Position numbers and translations under genes: made by a program
The notes under the pieces: generated by a model
What the model was told of the DNA's origin: nothing
The model's database searches: none
Seen by the model: only the letters and a program-made list of their open reading frames with translations
Assembly (NCBI GenBank): GCA_035294305.1
Contig: DATGLD010000006.1
Coordinates: 31,051 to 95,050 of the forward strand
From: DASRBN01 sp035294305
GTDB lineage: Bacteria; Chloroflexota; Ktedonobacteria; Ktedonobacterales; Ktedonobacteraceae
Direction of reading: 5' to 3'
Length of the DNA stretch: 64,000 bases
Part shown: positions 7,936-16,922 of the stretch, in pieces
Layout of the letters: each line of letters opens with the position of its first letter
How positions within the stretch are numbered: position 1 is the stretch's first letter

Positions 7936-9456
7936 ATGCAGGAACAGACTTTTGACGCGATTGTTATTGGTGGTGGGCTGGGTGGTCTGCTGAGCGCGGC
8001 ACAATTACTGCAACGGGGCAAGCGTGTCGTTGTTTTAGAACGTCTACCCCATTGTGGGGGACGTTTTACAGCAAAAACATTCCAGGGAACACAGGTGAGT
8101 ACCGGTGCGGTACATATGATCCCCTTTGGCAGCAGCGGGGTGCTGGCGCGCATGCTTCGGCGGCTGCAAGTGCCGCATCGTTTTTTTGACGCAGATGTCT
8201 TCGGGTCTTTTCACGTGCATGGTAAGCAAATTCGCGCCCGTGGATTGCTCGGCCTTTTCAAGGTTTTTGGGCCGCGCCAGTTCTTCTGGTTCACACGTGT
8301 AGGCTATCTCATGTTTTTGCGGCGTCTCCCTCCTCACGAACGAAACCTCCCGTTCGATCTCTGGTTGGAACGGCATATCGATACTTCTCGCAATCCTGAG
8401 CTTACCGCGTTCTTCGAGCGTATCTCGCGCTTTGCGCTCAGCCTTGAATTGCACCAGGTAAGTACGGCGGAAGTCATCAATACGACGAAAAATATGTTTC
8501 GTTATGGCGCTCCCGGTATTGTGGAGGGTGGCTGTGGCGCCCTAACGGCCGCCTTAGAATGTCATATCCTTGAACAGGGGGCGCAAGTACGCCTGCGACA
8601 TGATGTGCTGCAAATAGTGCATGACGAGGGTAAAATCACGGGCGTGCGCGTGCGTAGCAAGGCCACTGGTGAAGAATACATGCTATCCGCCTCATTGGTC
8701 ATCAGCGACATTGGGCCGCGTGCCACCCATGCGCTACTCTCCAATCGGCAGATTACCCAGACGGCCGTACTGAAAAAGCAGCTTATCTCTGCCGGGGAAC
8801 CTGTAGGGACCCAGTTCAATACGTCAGGGATTGATGCAGGCAGCGTAAGTGCGCAGGTAGCCGGCGATGGAGATTTTGAAGATTTCCCTGAAGCAGTGGG
8901 TTTGAAGGTACATGTGCTAAGCGATGTCTCATTGATTCCCCACAAGGGAATCATGTATTGCCTGGATACGCAACGGATAGCCGGTATCGTCCAGCCCACG
9001 AATTGTGATCCATCGCTGGCGCCGCCCGGTAAACACCTGCTGATCAGCCACCAGGTGATTCAGAGCACTACTATCGAAGAAGAGAAGGAACTGGCCCTGG
9101 CTGATTTACGTATGATGTTCGGTGAAGCATTTGAGAAGCACTGTCGTGTCCTGACCATGAGCGCCTATCGTGGTGAATGGCCGGTGAATCGCATCGCTCA
9201 GGGAGCCGATGTGACGCCAAAGACCTCTGTGCAGGGCCTGTACCTGGTTGGCGACGCAGTGAAACCATCGGGATATTTAATGGTCGAGGGTGTTGCCCAG
9301 AGTGTGAATTCGTTCCTTGACTTACTGGACTCGAGAGATGATGAAAACGCTGCCGGGTACGGAAGCCGGGCACAGCATCGCTCTCGCAATGTGATTCCCC
9401 CTCCATCTCGTTTCAAGGCGATCCGCTGGTTGTGGGAAGCTCCTGGAAATTCGTAG
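7936..9456 (+). CDS. Phytoene desaturase/carotenoid isomerase-like FAD oxidoreductase
   Basis: 506 residues. The N-terminus has the dinucleotide-binding fold GGGLGGLLSAAQLL followed by the acidic strand end VVVLER and the GG doublet typical of CrtI-like amine oxidases (CGGRFTA). The C-terminus shows the second FAD motif, GLYLVGDAVKPSGYLMVEGVA. Between them lies the substrate domain. This family includes phytoene desaturases and carotene isomerases, but no other carotenoid gene is nearby, so the substrate is unknown. The start ATG is the first in frame after the palindrome; the ribosome-binding site is weak. The stop overlaps the beginning of the murA-like gene, which suggests co-translation. 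Confidence 0.7.
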   Translation: MQEQTFDAIVIGGGLGGLLSAAQLLQRGKRVVVLERLPHCGGRFTAKTFQGTQVSTGAVHMIPFGSSGVLARMLRRLQVPHRFFDADVFGSFHVHGKQIRARGLLGLFKVFGPRQFFWFTRVGYLMFLRRLPPHERNLPFDLWLERHIDTSRNPELTAFFERISRFALSLELHQVSTAEVINTTKNMFRYGAPGIVEGGCGALTAALECHILEQGAQVRLRHDVLQIVHDEGKITGVRVRSKATGEEYMLSASLVISDIGPRATHALLSNRQITQTAVLKKQLISAGEPVGTQFNTSGIDAGSVSAQVAGDGDFEDFPEAVGLKVHVLSDVSLIPHKGIMYCLDTQRIAGIVQPTNCDPSLAPPGKHLLISHQVIQSTTIEEEKELALADLRMMFGEAFEKHCRVLTMSAYRGEWPVNRIAQGADVTPKTSVQGLYLVGDAVKPSGYLMVEGVAQSVNSFLDLLDSRDDENAAGYGSRAQHRSRNVIPPPSRFKAIRWLWEAPGNS

Positions 9457-9464
9457 TGAAATCA

Positions 9465-10784
9465 ATGGATAAAAACGCGCCTTACTATCTGATCGACGGT
9501 GGCACGCCGCTCCATGGTAGTGTTCGACTCAGTGGTGCTAAAAATGCCGTCACGAAAATGTTAATCGCGACACTGCTCACGGATGAGTGCTGCTCGCTAA
9601 AAAATGTCCCGTTAATTGGCGATCTTGATCTTACCATGTCGCTTTGCCGCGATATAGGTACACAGGCTGAACTGGTTGATCACACACTCTCTGTTTGCAC
9701 GCCGGCTATTCATAGTTCGATTGTTTCGACTCAAGTAGGCGGATTAAATCGGATGGCGATCATCACAGTAGGCCCACTACTGCATCGCTGTGGGGAAGCG
9801 GACATTCCTATGCCGGGCGGCGACCGCATCGGGGTGCGTCCCATTGATTTTCACCTTAATGGTTTAAGGTTGATGGGGGCTGAGATTGTGGAGAAGGATA
9901 GGCGCTATCACCTGCGTGTACCGCGCGGGCTACGAGGTGCGCTAATCCAGCTTCCATTTCCCAGCGTGATGGCGACGGAGAATTTTCTGATAACGGCATC
10001 CCTGGCAAAAGGAGTTACAGTGATTCAGAATGCAGCTCTGGAACCCGAAATCATCGACCTGATCAAGTTCTTACAGAAGATGGGTGCGATCATCGAAATG
10101 AAAGTTGATCGCCGCATCGTGATCGAGGGCGTTGATCGCTTGCACGGGGCCAGCCACACGCTCCTGACCGATCGCAATGAAGCCGTATCGCTGGCCGTGG
10201 CAGCGTATTTGACAAAAGGGGATGTATACCTGGAAGGCGCACAGCAGGATACCTTGCTCACGTTTTTAAATACGCTCTCAAAAATGCAACTCCATTTTGA
10301 AGTCGATGATGAAGGTATTCGCTTCACCGGCGATGATCGGCCTCCTCCGCCTATCGCAATAGAAACCGATGTTCATCCCGGATTCATGACCGATTGGCAG
10401 CAGCCATTTACTGTCTTGTTGACGCAAGCAGATGGCATGTCGGTGGTACACGAGACGATTTACGAGGACCGTTTCGGTTATACGGCAGCACTTCGTGGTA
10501 TGGGCGCGCATATTGGCCTCTATACCAAGTGTTTAGGCGAAGTTCCCTGCCGCTTCCGTGAAAAACAATATACGCATAGCTGCCTGATCAGTGGGCCAAC
10601 TCCTCTAACCGGTACTGAACTGGATATCCCCGATATTCGAGCAGGTTGCTCCTACATTCTGGCTGCTCTTACCGCTAGTGGCACATCGCAGGTGTATGGC
10701 ATAGAGCATATCGAGCGCGGCTATGAGAATCTGGATGTGAAACTGAGAAGTCTGGGAGCAAAGATTGAGCGGATCAAAGCGTGA
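9465..10784 (+). CDS. murA: MurA-type UDP-GlcNAc 1-carboxyvinyltransferase with Asp in place of catalytic Cys
   Basis: 439 residues from ATG 9465; a GTG at 9456, overlapping the upstream stop, is an alternative. MurA transfers enolpyruvate from PEP to UDP-GlcNAc, the first committed step of peptidoglycan synthesis in the cytoplasm. Conserved parts are present: SGAKNA (the Lys22 region), IGVRPIDFH (Arg120 region), MTDWQQPF (Asp305 region) and DIRAGCSYILAAL (Arg397 region). The fosfomycin-reactive Cys in GGCTIG is replaced: the sequence reads GGDRIG, with Asp at residue 120. This is the natural substitution found in mycobacterial and chlamydial MurA, so fosfomycin should not inactivate it. It may be the housekeeping MurA or a paralogue; other copies cannot be seen here. 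Confidence 0.88.
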   Translation: MDKNAPYYLIDGGTPLHGSVRLSGAKNAVTKMLIATLLTDECCSLKNVPLIGDLDLTMSLCRDIGTQAELVDHTLSVCTPAIHSSIVSTQVGGLNRMAIITVGPLLHRCGEADIPMPGGDRIGVRPIDFHLNGLRLMGAEIVEKDRRYHLRVPRGLRGALIQLPFPSVMATENFLITASLAKGVTVIQNAALEPEIIDLIKFLQKMGAIIEMKVDRRIVIEGVDRLHGASHTLLTDRNEAVSLAVAAYLTKGDVYLEGAQQDTLLTFLNTLSKMQLHFEVDDEGIRFTGDDRPPPPIAIETDVHPGFMTDWQQPFTVLLTQADGMSVVHETIYEDRFGYTAALRGMGAHIGLYTKCLGEVPCRFREKQYTHSCLISGPTPLTGTELDIPDIRAGCSYILAALTASGTSQVYGIEHIERGYENLDVKLRSLGAKIERIKA

Positions 10785-10800
10785 GTCTCAACCTCTGCTA

Positions 10801-10829
10801 TTGAAAAGCTCGAGAACCTGTGTTATATT
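10801..10829 (+). promoter_or_regulatory. Candidate promoter of the tandem-repeat coiled-coil gene
   Basis: TTGAAA (10801-10806), a 17-base spacer, and TATATT (10824-10829) preceded by TGT, an extended -10. The start codon follows 36 bases downstream. Confidence 0.6.
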
Positions 10830-10864
10830 TTCCCCATCAACTATTTTTCGTATAGGGGGTGCGT

Positions 10865-11527
10865 ATGACCGAAGATGAGATGAGAGCTCTTCGATTGCTC
10901 ATTCGCGAAGAAACGAATGCGGCTGTTTATGCAAGCGAGGAACGCGTTGTTGCTTATGTCAGGCCTCTCACGCAGCAAATAGAGGGGATGCAGGGGGCTA
11001 TGGAGCGGCTTCAGGGGAATGTTGAGGGGATGCAGGGGGTCATGAAGCGGCTCCAAGGGAATGCTGAGGAGATGCAGGGGGCTATGGAGCGGCTCCAAGG
11101 GAATGCTGAGGGGATGCAGAGGGTCATGGAGCGGCTCCAAGGGAATGTTGAGGGGATGCAGGGGGCCATGGAGCGGCTCAATGAACGAATGGGGCGCCTT
11201 GAGATCCGTGTAGACCGCCTTGAGACTGATCAGAGGGATATAAAAGCCACCTTAATCAGATTTGAGGCGAATCTATCCGAAACCATATCGGTAATTGATG
11301 ATGTAACCAATGTTATTAATGACCTCCAGGCCAGCCAGCGTTCATTGGAGTTGAAGTTAGAGGATAATATTTCCGGGATGAGGAAGGAGCTACTAAGACT
11401 GAACGAATCAATTCATACCTTTGCTCGCCAGTTCATCGCCTTACATATCGAGACCAACGACCGGATTACATTACATGAAAGAACTCACATAAGTGAAACT
11501 CATCCAAAACCGCATTCAGCAGCGTAA
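10865..11527 (+). CDS. Coiled-coil protein with five 14-residue tandem repeats
   Basis: 220 residues from ATG 10865, with AGGGGG a few bases upstream; a GTG at 10859 is possible. Residues 40-109 are five near-identical 14-residue units of the form EGMQGAMERLQGNV, two heptads each, giving an extended alpha-helical coiled coil. The remainder is also helical and charged (RMGRLEIRVDRLETD, then SIHTFARQFIALHIETNDRI). There is no signal peptide or membrane helix. It resembles the loosely defined tail-fibre-like or cytoskeletal coiled-coil proteins common in this group; no enzymatic motif is seen. It has its own promoter and terminator, so it is monocistronic. Confidence 0.65.
   Translation: MTEDEMRALRLLIREETNAAVYASEERVVAYVRPLTQQIEGMQGAMERLQGNVEGMQGVMKRLQGNAEEMQGAMERLQGNAEGMQRVMERLQGNVEGMQGAMERLNERMGRLEIRVDRLETDQRDIKATLIRFEANLSETISVIDDVTNVINDLQASQRSLELKLEDNISGMRKELLRLNESIHTFARQFIALHIETNDRITLHERTHISETHPKPHSAA
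10982..11191 (+). repeat. Five tandem 42-bp repeats inside the coiled-coil gene
   Basis: Units begin at 10982, 11024, 11066, 11108 and 11150. They are in phase with codons, differ by a few substitutions each, and encode 14 residues. The copy number is likely to vary by slippage or unequal recombination between strains. Confidence 0.85.
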
Positions 11528-11553
11528 GTCCCCCACTTAACGATAAAAATTGC

Positions 11554-11597
11554 AAACAGGAGGCCCGATAGTACAAGAGTTATGTGGCCTCCTGTTT
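11554..11597. terminator. Bidirectional rho-independent terminator
   Basis: AAACAGGAGGCC (11554-11565) pairs perfectly with GGCCTCCTGTTT (11586-11597). A T-rich tract follows on the plus side and an A-rich tract (ATAAAAATTG) precedes it, so it can serve both the coiled-coil gene and the convergent large gene. Confidence 0.75.
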
Positions 11598-11610
11598 ATT
11601 TTTCCGCAAT

Positions 11611-13698
11611 TTAAGCCGTCCAGCTTGCCCGGACCTCGCGTAGCTGGTCAGGAGAAAGGATGCGGAAGAGAACCAGCAGGCTTTCCAGATCATACTCCAG
11701 GCCAATGGAGTGCAATTCCTGTCGGATACGACCAAGGGCGCTGATCTGTGTTGTTGAGATCAAACCATAGCTGATGAGGCTTGCGGCCAGTAACTGGTCA
11801 GGCGTAAGTAGTTTGAACATCAGGAGAATTTCGCCCAGCGAGTAATTCATATCTACACCGCGCAACATGCGCTGGATATTCTGAGCCACCTCCAGCCGCT
11901 GTTGCGGGACAAGATGACCTTCGAGCAGCACGCTGCCGAGAGAACGAGTGGCGCGTCCGCTGAGAACTGGCGCCTGGGACGGCGAGGGCGCAGCTGGAAG
12001 AGGAGACATAGGAGGCAGGCTCTGCACAATGTTGAGCAGCATATCATCCGCGGTTGCGTTTGTATCTAGGGCTGCCTGCTGGCGCATCACGTGGGGGTTG
12101 GTTGGCGGCTGCACCTGCACCTGTTCGACAATCCTCCTGGCGATTGCTCTCTCGGCTTCGTCGTCACTCAGACGGTTGACTTCTCTTAGAGCAGATGAGG
12201 TACCTCTCACCTGCTGATCTTCTTTCATATCGGTTTTTTGCGCAAAAGCATGCGAGTCATTTACGTGTGCCTGCTCTTGCCGTATAGAGGTCAATTCAGA
12301 GGATAAGGGTTCTGTGAAAGAACCAATAGATGCTGCGCCGAGCCGCATATCCGGTTGCTGCGACTGGAGTATGGGCTGTGCCGGAGCCTGTCCAACCAGA
12401 TATTCAGGCTCATCCTGGGTGGCTATGCCCTGAATTGGTGATGCACGTAGGGGTAGATCGCTTAATGAACTATCGTCAAATGGTCTTGCCTGTTGCGCTA
12501 GTGACCGGCCATTTGCATCATCCCCGGTTAAATTTTGCGCTTCTTGCTCTGGCTGAGTCAGTTGTGGAGTCGGCGGTATACTCCTTCGCGGACTGGTAGC
12601 AGACTCTTCATTCTGAACTGCTGCCTTATGCTCTCGCACCATACGTGATAGTTGGGCGAGGCTCGATTCTTGCCCTTCCAGGGATATCATCTCATCAGAA
12701 GCGGATGGTCTATTTTGAACCGTCATCACCTGGCCTGAATTTGAATCGCTCGTATTCATCATTTTCTGAGATGGTATCTCTCTATCCAATGCTTGTGCTG
12801 TATTGCTTTCGGCCGGTTTTTGGGCTAGCTGCTGTTGCGCGGGATAATCGCTGGCGCTACCTGGGCGTTGAACGGCTGCCAGATACTGTGAATTGTGAGG
12901 CAACCGGTTTGTTTCCGGTAAGGGAGAAAAGGCTCGTTCGCTGGGATAGATGACGGCGCGAATCCTGTCAGTAACGTTGGAGCTACCAGATACGGGCTTG
13001 CCGCTATCACCATTTCCCCTCGCCACAGGTGGATAAGAAGGAGACGAAGCAGGTCGCGGAGACGCTGGTGATGAAGGAGGGGGTGGCATTTGTGAGCGGG
13101 AAGATACCGGTGACGACCCTTGAGAATGTGGTACAGCGTCGGGTTGCATGGAAGGAAGAGGAATTGTAACCTGTGCATTAAGCACATGTGCCGGTCTTGA
13201 TTCCGGCGTTTCTGATTGCCGGGTGAGTTTAGGCAAAACTCCTGAGTTCTGGTCATTGGAGGCGGAAGGGGCTGGAATTCGCGAAAACGAACCTGTTGTC
13301 GCGCCTGCAATGCGGGAGCGAACAGTATCGACGAGGTTCATCACCCCCAGCATGCCATCGACATCCAGATCGGCCAGCGTTGCATGCGAACGGTCATCGG
13401 GATCATCCGAGCCGTAGCTCGCTATATTTGTGCAGCGAAAGGTAAATACCTGCACCCCTCTTCCACGCCGTTGAGCATCGAGAGCTACCCAAAATTCACG
13501 CCTGCCCGCGGCCGCCTGAGCCAGGTTGACCAGCACAAGACGTATAGGATAGCGGGCAATAGCATCAAATACCTCGACGGCCGTGCGAGCCGCGTGGCAC
13601 TGGTAACCAGCCAGTTGAAATTCACTGCTGAGTAATGCTACAAGCTGCTGATCTCGTTCGAAAAGAAGAATATGTGGCCCACCATTGTTCACATTCAT
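11611..13698 (-). CDS. Large pseudo-receiver protein with disordered middle and MshEN-like C-terminus
   Basis: 695 residues. Residues about 9-100 resemble a response-regulator receiver (HILLFERDQQLVALLSSEF, then GYQCHAARTAVEVFDAI), but the phospho-acceptor strand reads LVLVNL, with Asn where Asp is expected, so it is probably not phosphorylated. Residues about 150-560 are Pro/Ser/Gln-rich and presumably disordered. The last 120 residues contain two helical repeats (FKLLTPDQLLAAS and FRILSPDQLREVR) similar to the N-terminal repeats of GspE/PilB-type ATPases, known in MshEN form to bind cyclic di-GMP; this last link is inference. No signal peptide or transmembrane segment. Ends at a shared terminator. 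Confidence 0.55.
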   Translation of the reverse strand: MNVNNGGPHILLFERDQQLVALLSSEFQLAGYQCHAARTAVEVFDAIARYPIRLVLVNLAQAAAGRREFWVALDAQRRGRGVQVFTFRCTNIASYGSDDPDDRSHATLADLDVDGMLGVMNLVDTVRSRIAGATTGSFSRIPAPSASNDQNSGVLPKLTRQSETPESRPAHVLNAQVTIPLPSMQPDAVPHSQGSSPVSSRSQMPPPPSSPASPRPASSPSYPPVARGNGDSGKPVSGSSNVTDRIRAVIYPSERAFSPLPETNRLPHNSQYLAAVQRPGSASDYPAQQQLAQKPAESNTAQALDREIPSQKMMNTSDSNSGQVMTVQNRPSASDEMISLEGQESSLAQLSRMVREHKAAVQNEESATSPRRSIPPTPQLTQPEQEAQNLTGDDANGRSLAQQARPFDDSSLSDLPLRASPIQGIATQDEPEYLVGQAPAQPILQSQQPDMRLGAASIGSFTEPLSSELTSIRQEQAHVNDSHAFAQKTDMKEDQQVRGTSSALREVNRLSDDEAERAIARRIVEQVQVQPPTNPHVMRQQAALDTNATADDMLLNIVQSLPPMSPLPAAPSPSQAPVLSGRATRSLGSVLLEGHLVPQQRLEVAQNIQRMLRGVDMNYSLGEILLMFKLLTPDQLLAASLISYGLISTTQISALGRIRQELHSIGLEYDLESLLVLFRILSPDQLREVRASWTA

Positions 13699-13814
13699 AG
13701 CTATGCTCCATCAGAAAGCTGCTCTTCGCGCGCCGATTTTATAGGGATAGATGACGCTATAGTTAGGGATGCATTGCACAACTGAAAAACTCCTACATGA
13801 CTAATATCGAGGCT

Positions 13815-13842
13815 AGTATAACACACATCTCTACCGTCGCAA
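13815..13842 (-). promoter_or_regulatory. Candidate promoter of the pseudo-receiver gene
   Basis: On the minus strand TTGCGA (13842-13837), a 16-base spacer and TATACT (13820-13815) preceded by TGT. The start codon at 13698 follows about 115 bases later. It is back to back with the plus-strand promoter at 13858. Confidence 0.55.
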
Positions 13843-13857
13843 TAGCTAACAGTACCA

Positions 13858-13886
13858 TTGACATGTGCTGGCATACCGTGTACAAA
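13858..13886 (+). promoter_or_regulatory. Candidate promoter of the SAM hydroxide adenosyltransferase gene
   Basis: A perfect TTGACA (13858-13863), a 17-base spacer and TACAAA (13881-13886). The TTG start lies 43 bases downstream. Confidence 0.6.
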
Positions 13887-13929
13887 AATTGAAGGATGAT
13901 AAATAAAAAGAGAGGAGCGATTACATACC

Positions 13930-14760
13930 TTGAATCAGATCATCCCTTTTGAAGAGTGGCCCGTTATTGCATTGATGACCGATTTCGGTCTGGGGGACGG
14001 AGATGTGGGAGTGATGAAAGGTGTGATTGCGGGTATCACGCCGCAGGCACATCTCATCGACATTACGCATGATGTTGCGCCCCAGAATGTCCCATCCGCA
14101 GCGTGGATACTGGCTTCTGCCTACCCTTATTTCCCTGCGGGAACAGTATTTGTCTGCGTCATTGATCCCGGCGTAGGTAGTTCGCGTGGCGCAATTGCTG
14201 TGAACGCAGGGAAATGGTTCTTTGTTGGCCCTGATAATGGACTTTTTAGTTATGTCTTGCAAGACCAGCCTGTTCACGCCGCCCACTTGCTTACTAACCG
14301 GGCATACCAGCTGCCACATGTCAGTTCGACCTTTCACGGGCGCGATATTTTCGCACCGGCGGGGGCATACCTGGCACAAGGGGTGCCCATTGGCGAATTG
14401 GGGCCCTCGCTTGACCCCGCCGGCCTGCATCGCATCGATATCGCCCCCCCCGCGCGGATTGGCAAAGAGGTCGAGGCAAGGGTTATTCACGTCGATCGCT
14501 TCGGCAACCTGATTACGAATGTACCGCTTGCCCTCGTCCCTGATCTATTCGATGCGACGAGGGTGCAGGCGATTTTCCAGGCGGGCAAAGTCGTGGATAG
14601 CCGCCGGCGCTTCTTTGCTGAGTGTCCTGATGATGGTCTGCCGTTCATCTACGGTGATAGTTCGGGCTATGCAGGAATCGCTGTGTGCAACGGCAGTGCG
14701 GCAAGAACGCTTGGCGTTGGATTCGGCGCGCCTATTACTTTCGTCATAGCGAACAAATAG
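13930..14760 (+). CDS. SAM hydroxide adenosyltransferase (DUF62 family)
   Basis: 276 residues, starting at a TTG; GAGGAG lies about 12 bases upstream, slightly far. The family (relatives of fluorinase and chlorinase) hydrolyses S-adenosylmethionine to adenosine and methionine using a hydroxide. Recognisable parts are the N-terminal MTDFGLGDGDVGVMKG, the LIDITHDVAPQNV segment and the VIDPGVGSSRG segment; the C-terminal domain includes VDRFGNLITNVP. There is no large loop insertion as in fluorinase, so halogenation is unlikely. The physiological purpose of SAM hydrolysis is unclear. The gene stands alone, with its own promoter, about 100 bases before an ABC/kinase operon. Confidence 0.88.
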   Translation: MNQIIPFEEWPVIALMTDFGLGDGDVGVMKGVIAGITPQAHLIDITHDVAPQNVPSAAWILASAYPYFPAGTVFVCVIDPGVGSSRGAIAVNAGKWFFVGPDNGLFSYVLQDQPVHAAHLLTNRAYQLPHVSSTFHGRDIFAPAGAYLAQGVPIGELGPSLDPAGLHRIDIAPPARIGKEVEARVIHVDRFGNLITNVPLALVPDLFDATRVQAIFQAGKVVDSRRRFFAECPDDGLPFIYGDSSGYAGIAVCNGSAARTLGVGFGAPITFVIANK

Positions 14761-14861
14761 GCCGTCCGGCACTGCCACGCTCGCTTGAAAAGAGGGTATA
14801 CTAGCAACTAATCTCTTTCTGTACTGTTTTTGTGTAGTGAACCTCCCGGACGGATGCTGAG

Positions 14862-15581
14862 ATGGTAGAATTCGGTTCTCATACGCAACGATACATTACA
14901 GGCCCGATTGGGCAACAGGCCCGCCCTTGTGTGGTCTCATTTGAGCATATCTCTACTAAAAGGGACGGCGAGTTAGCACTGTATGATATTTCGCTGGACA
15001 TTTATGAGGGTGAGTCTATAGCCGTGATCGGCTCACCAGGAGCCGGTAAGAGTGAGCTTATGGCTTGCGTGCAGGGCTTAGTGCCGTCCAGCGAGGGCCA
15101 CCTGCATGTATTGGGATATGAAGTGCCGCCGCTGCCTGCCGAAGTTCGACGGCAGATGGGAGTGATGCCTGGTCAGTTGGAGCGCGCGGAAACGCTGCTG
15201 GTGGCTGATCTCATCAGGCGTTTCGCCGGTTATTACAAGCTGGACTTGAGCGAGTCACAGGTGGAAGTATATTGCCGTCATTTCGCGCTCTCTTCTAGCT
15301 GGCCTGTTGCTCATCTTACCCCGACCCAGGTTCGTCTGTTGGCCCTATCTCTGGCGCTGGTTCACGACCCTCACCTGGTGTTACTTGATGAACCATTCGC
15401 AGGATTGTCCGGTGCTGGTAGCTTGCTGATAGGGCAGTATTTGCGAGGGATACAAAGTGAGGGGCGCACCCTCCTCATTACATGCACAACCCCTATTGCG
15501 GAAGAACTGCTTACGGGATATGATTGCATTATCATGTTAGAAAAGGGACATATCCAATCAGTGAAGCAGAGAAAAAGGTAG
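14862..15581 (+). CDS. ABC-type ATPase with degenerate signature motif
   Basis: 239 residues. Walker A is intact (GSPGAGKSE) and Walker B is intact (LVLLDEPFAG). The ABC signature, normally LSGGQ, reads LTPTQ, and the switch His after Walker B is replaced (LLITCTTP, Thr instead of His). ATP binding is likely but normal transport-type hydrolysis is doubtful. No permease gene is adjacent; the next gene, starting 3 bases after this stop, is a histidine kinase, so the two are co-transcribed and probably co-translated. The best inference is a regulatory ATPase feeding a two-component sensor, or a half-transporter whose membrane partner lies elsewhere. Confidence 0.75.
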   Translation: MVEFGSHTQRYITGPIGQQARPCVVSFEHISTKRDGELALYDISLDIYEGESIAVIGSPGAGKSELMACVQGLVPSSEGHLHVLGYEVPPLPAEVRRQMGVMPGQLERAETLLVADLIRRFAGYYKLDLSESQVEVYCRHFALSSSWPVAHLTPTQVRLLALSLALVHDPHLVLLDEPFAGLSGAGSLLIGQYLRGIQSEGRTLLITCTTPIAEELLTGYDCIIMLEKGHIQSVKQRKR

Positions 15582-15584
15582 ATT

Positions 15585-16922
15585 ATGCAGGTAGACATTG
15601 AAAAGTCAAATGAACGCTTTCAACGAATTTTTCAAAGTTTCAACTTGCTGTGGGTAATTATCAGCGTTATCTCTATTACTTTCGCGACGTACTCTGTTTT
15701 AAGCGCTAAACCTGCTTACTTGCATGACTGGCATGGAATAGCAATTATCGGCCTCGCGCTTTTTGTAATGGTAGTTTATGCTTTCGGTCTTTATAGTCGA
15801 GTAGTTTTTCAGGTGCAGCATCAATGGCCCCCGGCTTTCCAGCGTGCTTTCATCTACTGGTCCAGTGTATATATAGGGGTTCTGCTCTTATCAATGATTG
15901 ATGCGGATTTCTCGTGGTGCTTGTTCATTGTAATGGGTATTTCTTTTGCGCTATTTAATGCTCCTCGCTTGCTATTATGTGTGAGCATCACCGTCGTCAC
16001 GTTGAGCGCTTTCCAGGGCCTTTTTAGCTGGCCGCTGACCATGAGTAATCTTGGCAGTCTCTTTGGTCTTGGACTCGCTTTCTTTTCGATGACGGTGAGT
16101 TGTATGTTTATGCAACACCTGATTGGTGGTTGGCATGAACGAAATGACTTGCTGGCAGGGATTTCCTGCGCCAATCGCGAACTGGAGGAGGCGCACCGCC
16201 AACTGGCCGAGTCAGCGGCACAGGAACAGGAGCTTGCCGTCTTGCGCGAGCGGACAAGGCTGGCGCGCGAGATGCACGATACACTCGGTCATGCGCTGGC
16301 CCTCGTTTCCGTCAAACTGGAGGTTGCACAACGACTTCGTGAACGCGATCCTGAACGATGCGACCGCGAACTGGAGGCAACCAGGGAGATTGTGCGTACC
16401 AGTATGAACGAATTGAGGGCCTCGATCGCCAATTTGCGCTCACCGGCATTAGAACGCGAACCCGCCTGCCGCGCCATCAGTCGCTACGCGCGCGAGATGG
16501 CGCAGAGGGCTGGATTACGTGTCTCCTATGACCTGCATCCCGGTATCGAGGGCTTGCCTGAGCCGATTGAGGAGACGCTGTGGAAAGTGGGGCAGGAGGC
16601 GCTGACGAATATTGAGAAACATGCCCGGGCGAGTAATGTCTTGTTACATATCAGTTGCCAGGATGGTATCGTCATCATGCGAATACAGGATGACGGCATT
16701 GGTTTGCCAGAGGTATTGTATCATTTGCACGAGGATGGTCGTGTGATTTGCGCCAGTCCAGAGGGGCATTTCGGTTTAAGCGGCATGCGCGAACGGGTTG
16801 AGAATTGCGGTGGCTATCTTCATCTCTCCCCTGCTGAGGAACACGGCACCATAGTTGAGGTTGAACTCCCACTCGTTGAAGCGCCATTGGCCAGCACATT
16901 GGAAGCCCAGGTTTTTCCGTAG
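15585..16922 (+). CDS. NarL-type membrane histidine kinase (HisKA_3)
   Basis: 445 residues. About five or six hydrophobic helices fill residues 18-185, with no large extracellular loop, so it probably senses a signal within the membrane or through its partner. A coiled-coil linker (about 195-220) leads to the HisKA_3 dimerisation domain with REMHDTLGHALALV; His231 is the predicted phosphorylation site. The ATPase domain carries EALTNIEKHARA (N box) and DDGIGLP, then GHFGLSGMRERV (G boxes). It would phosphorylate a LuxR/NarL response regulator, but none is present in this window. It directly follows the degenerate ABC ATPase with a 3-base gap. Confidence 0.9.
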   Translation: MQVDIEKSNERFQRIFQSFNLLWVIISVISITFATYSVLSAKPAYLHDWHGIAIIGLALFVMVVYAFGLYSRVVFQVQHQWPPAFQRAFIYWSSVYIGVLLLSMIDADFSWCLFIVMGISFALFNAPRLLLCVSITVVTLSAFQGLFSWPLTMSNLGSLFGLGLAFFSMTVSCMFMQHLIGGWHERNDLLAGISCANRELEEAHRQLAESAAQEQELAVLRERTRLAREMHDTLGHALALVSVKLEVAQRLRERDPERCDRELEATREIVRTSMNELRASIANLRSPALEREPACRAISRYAREMAQRAGLRVSYDLHPGIEGLPEPIEETLWKVGQEALTNIEKHARASNVLLHISCQDGIVIMRIQDDGIGLPEVLYHLHEDGRVICASPEGHFGLSGMRERVENCGGYLHLSPAEEHGTIVEVELPLVEAPLASTLEAQVFP

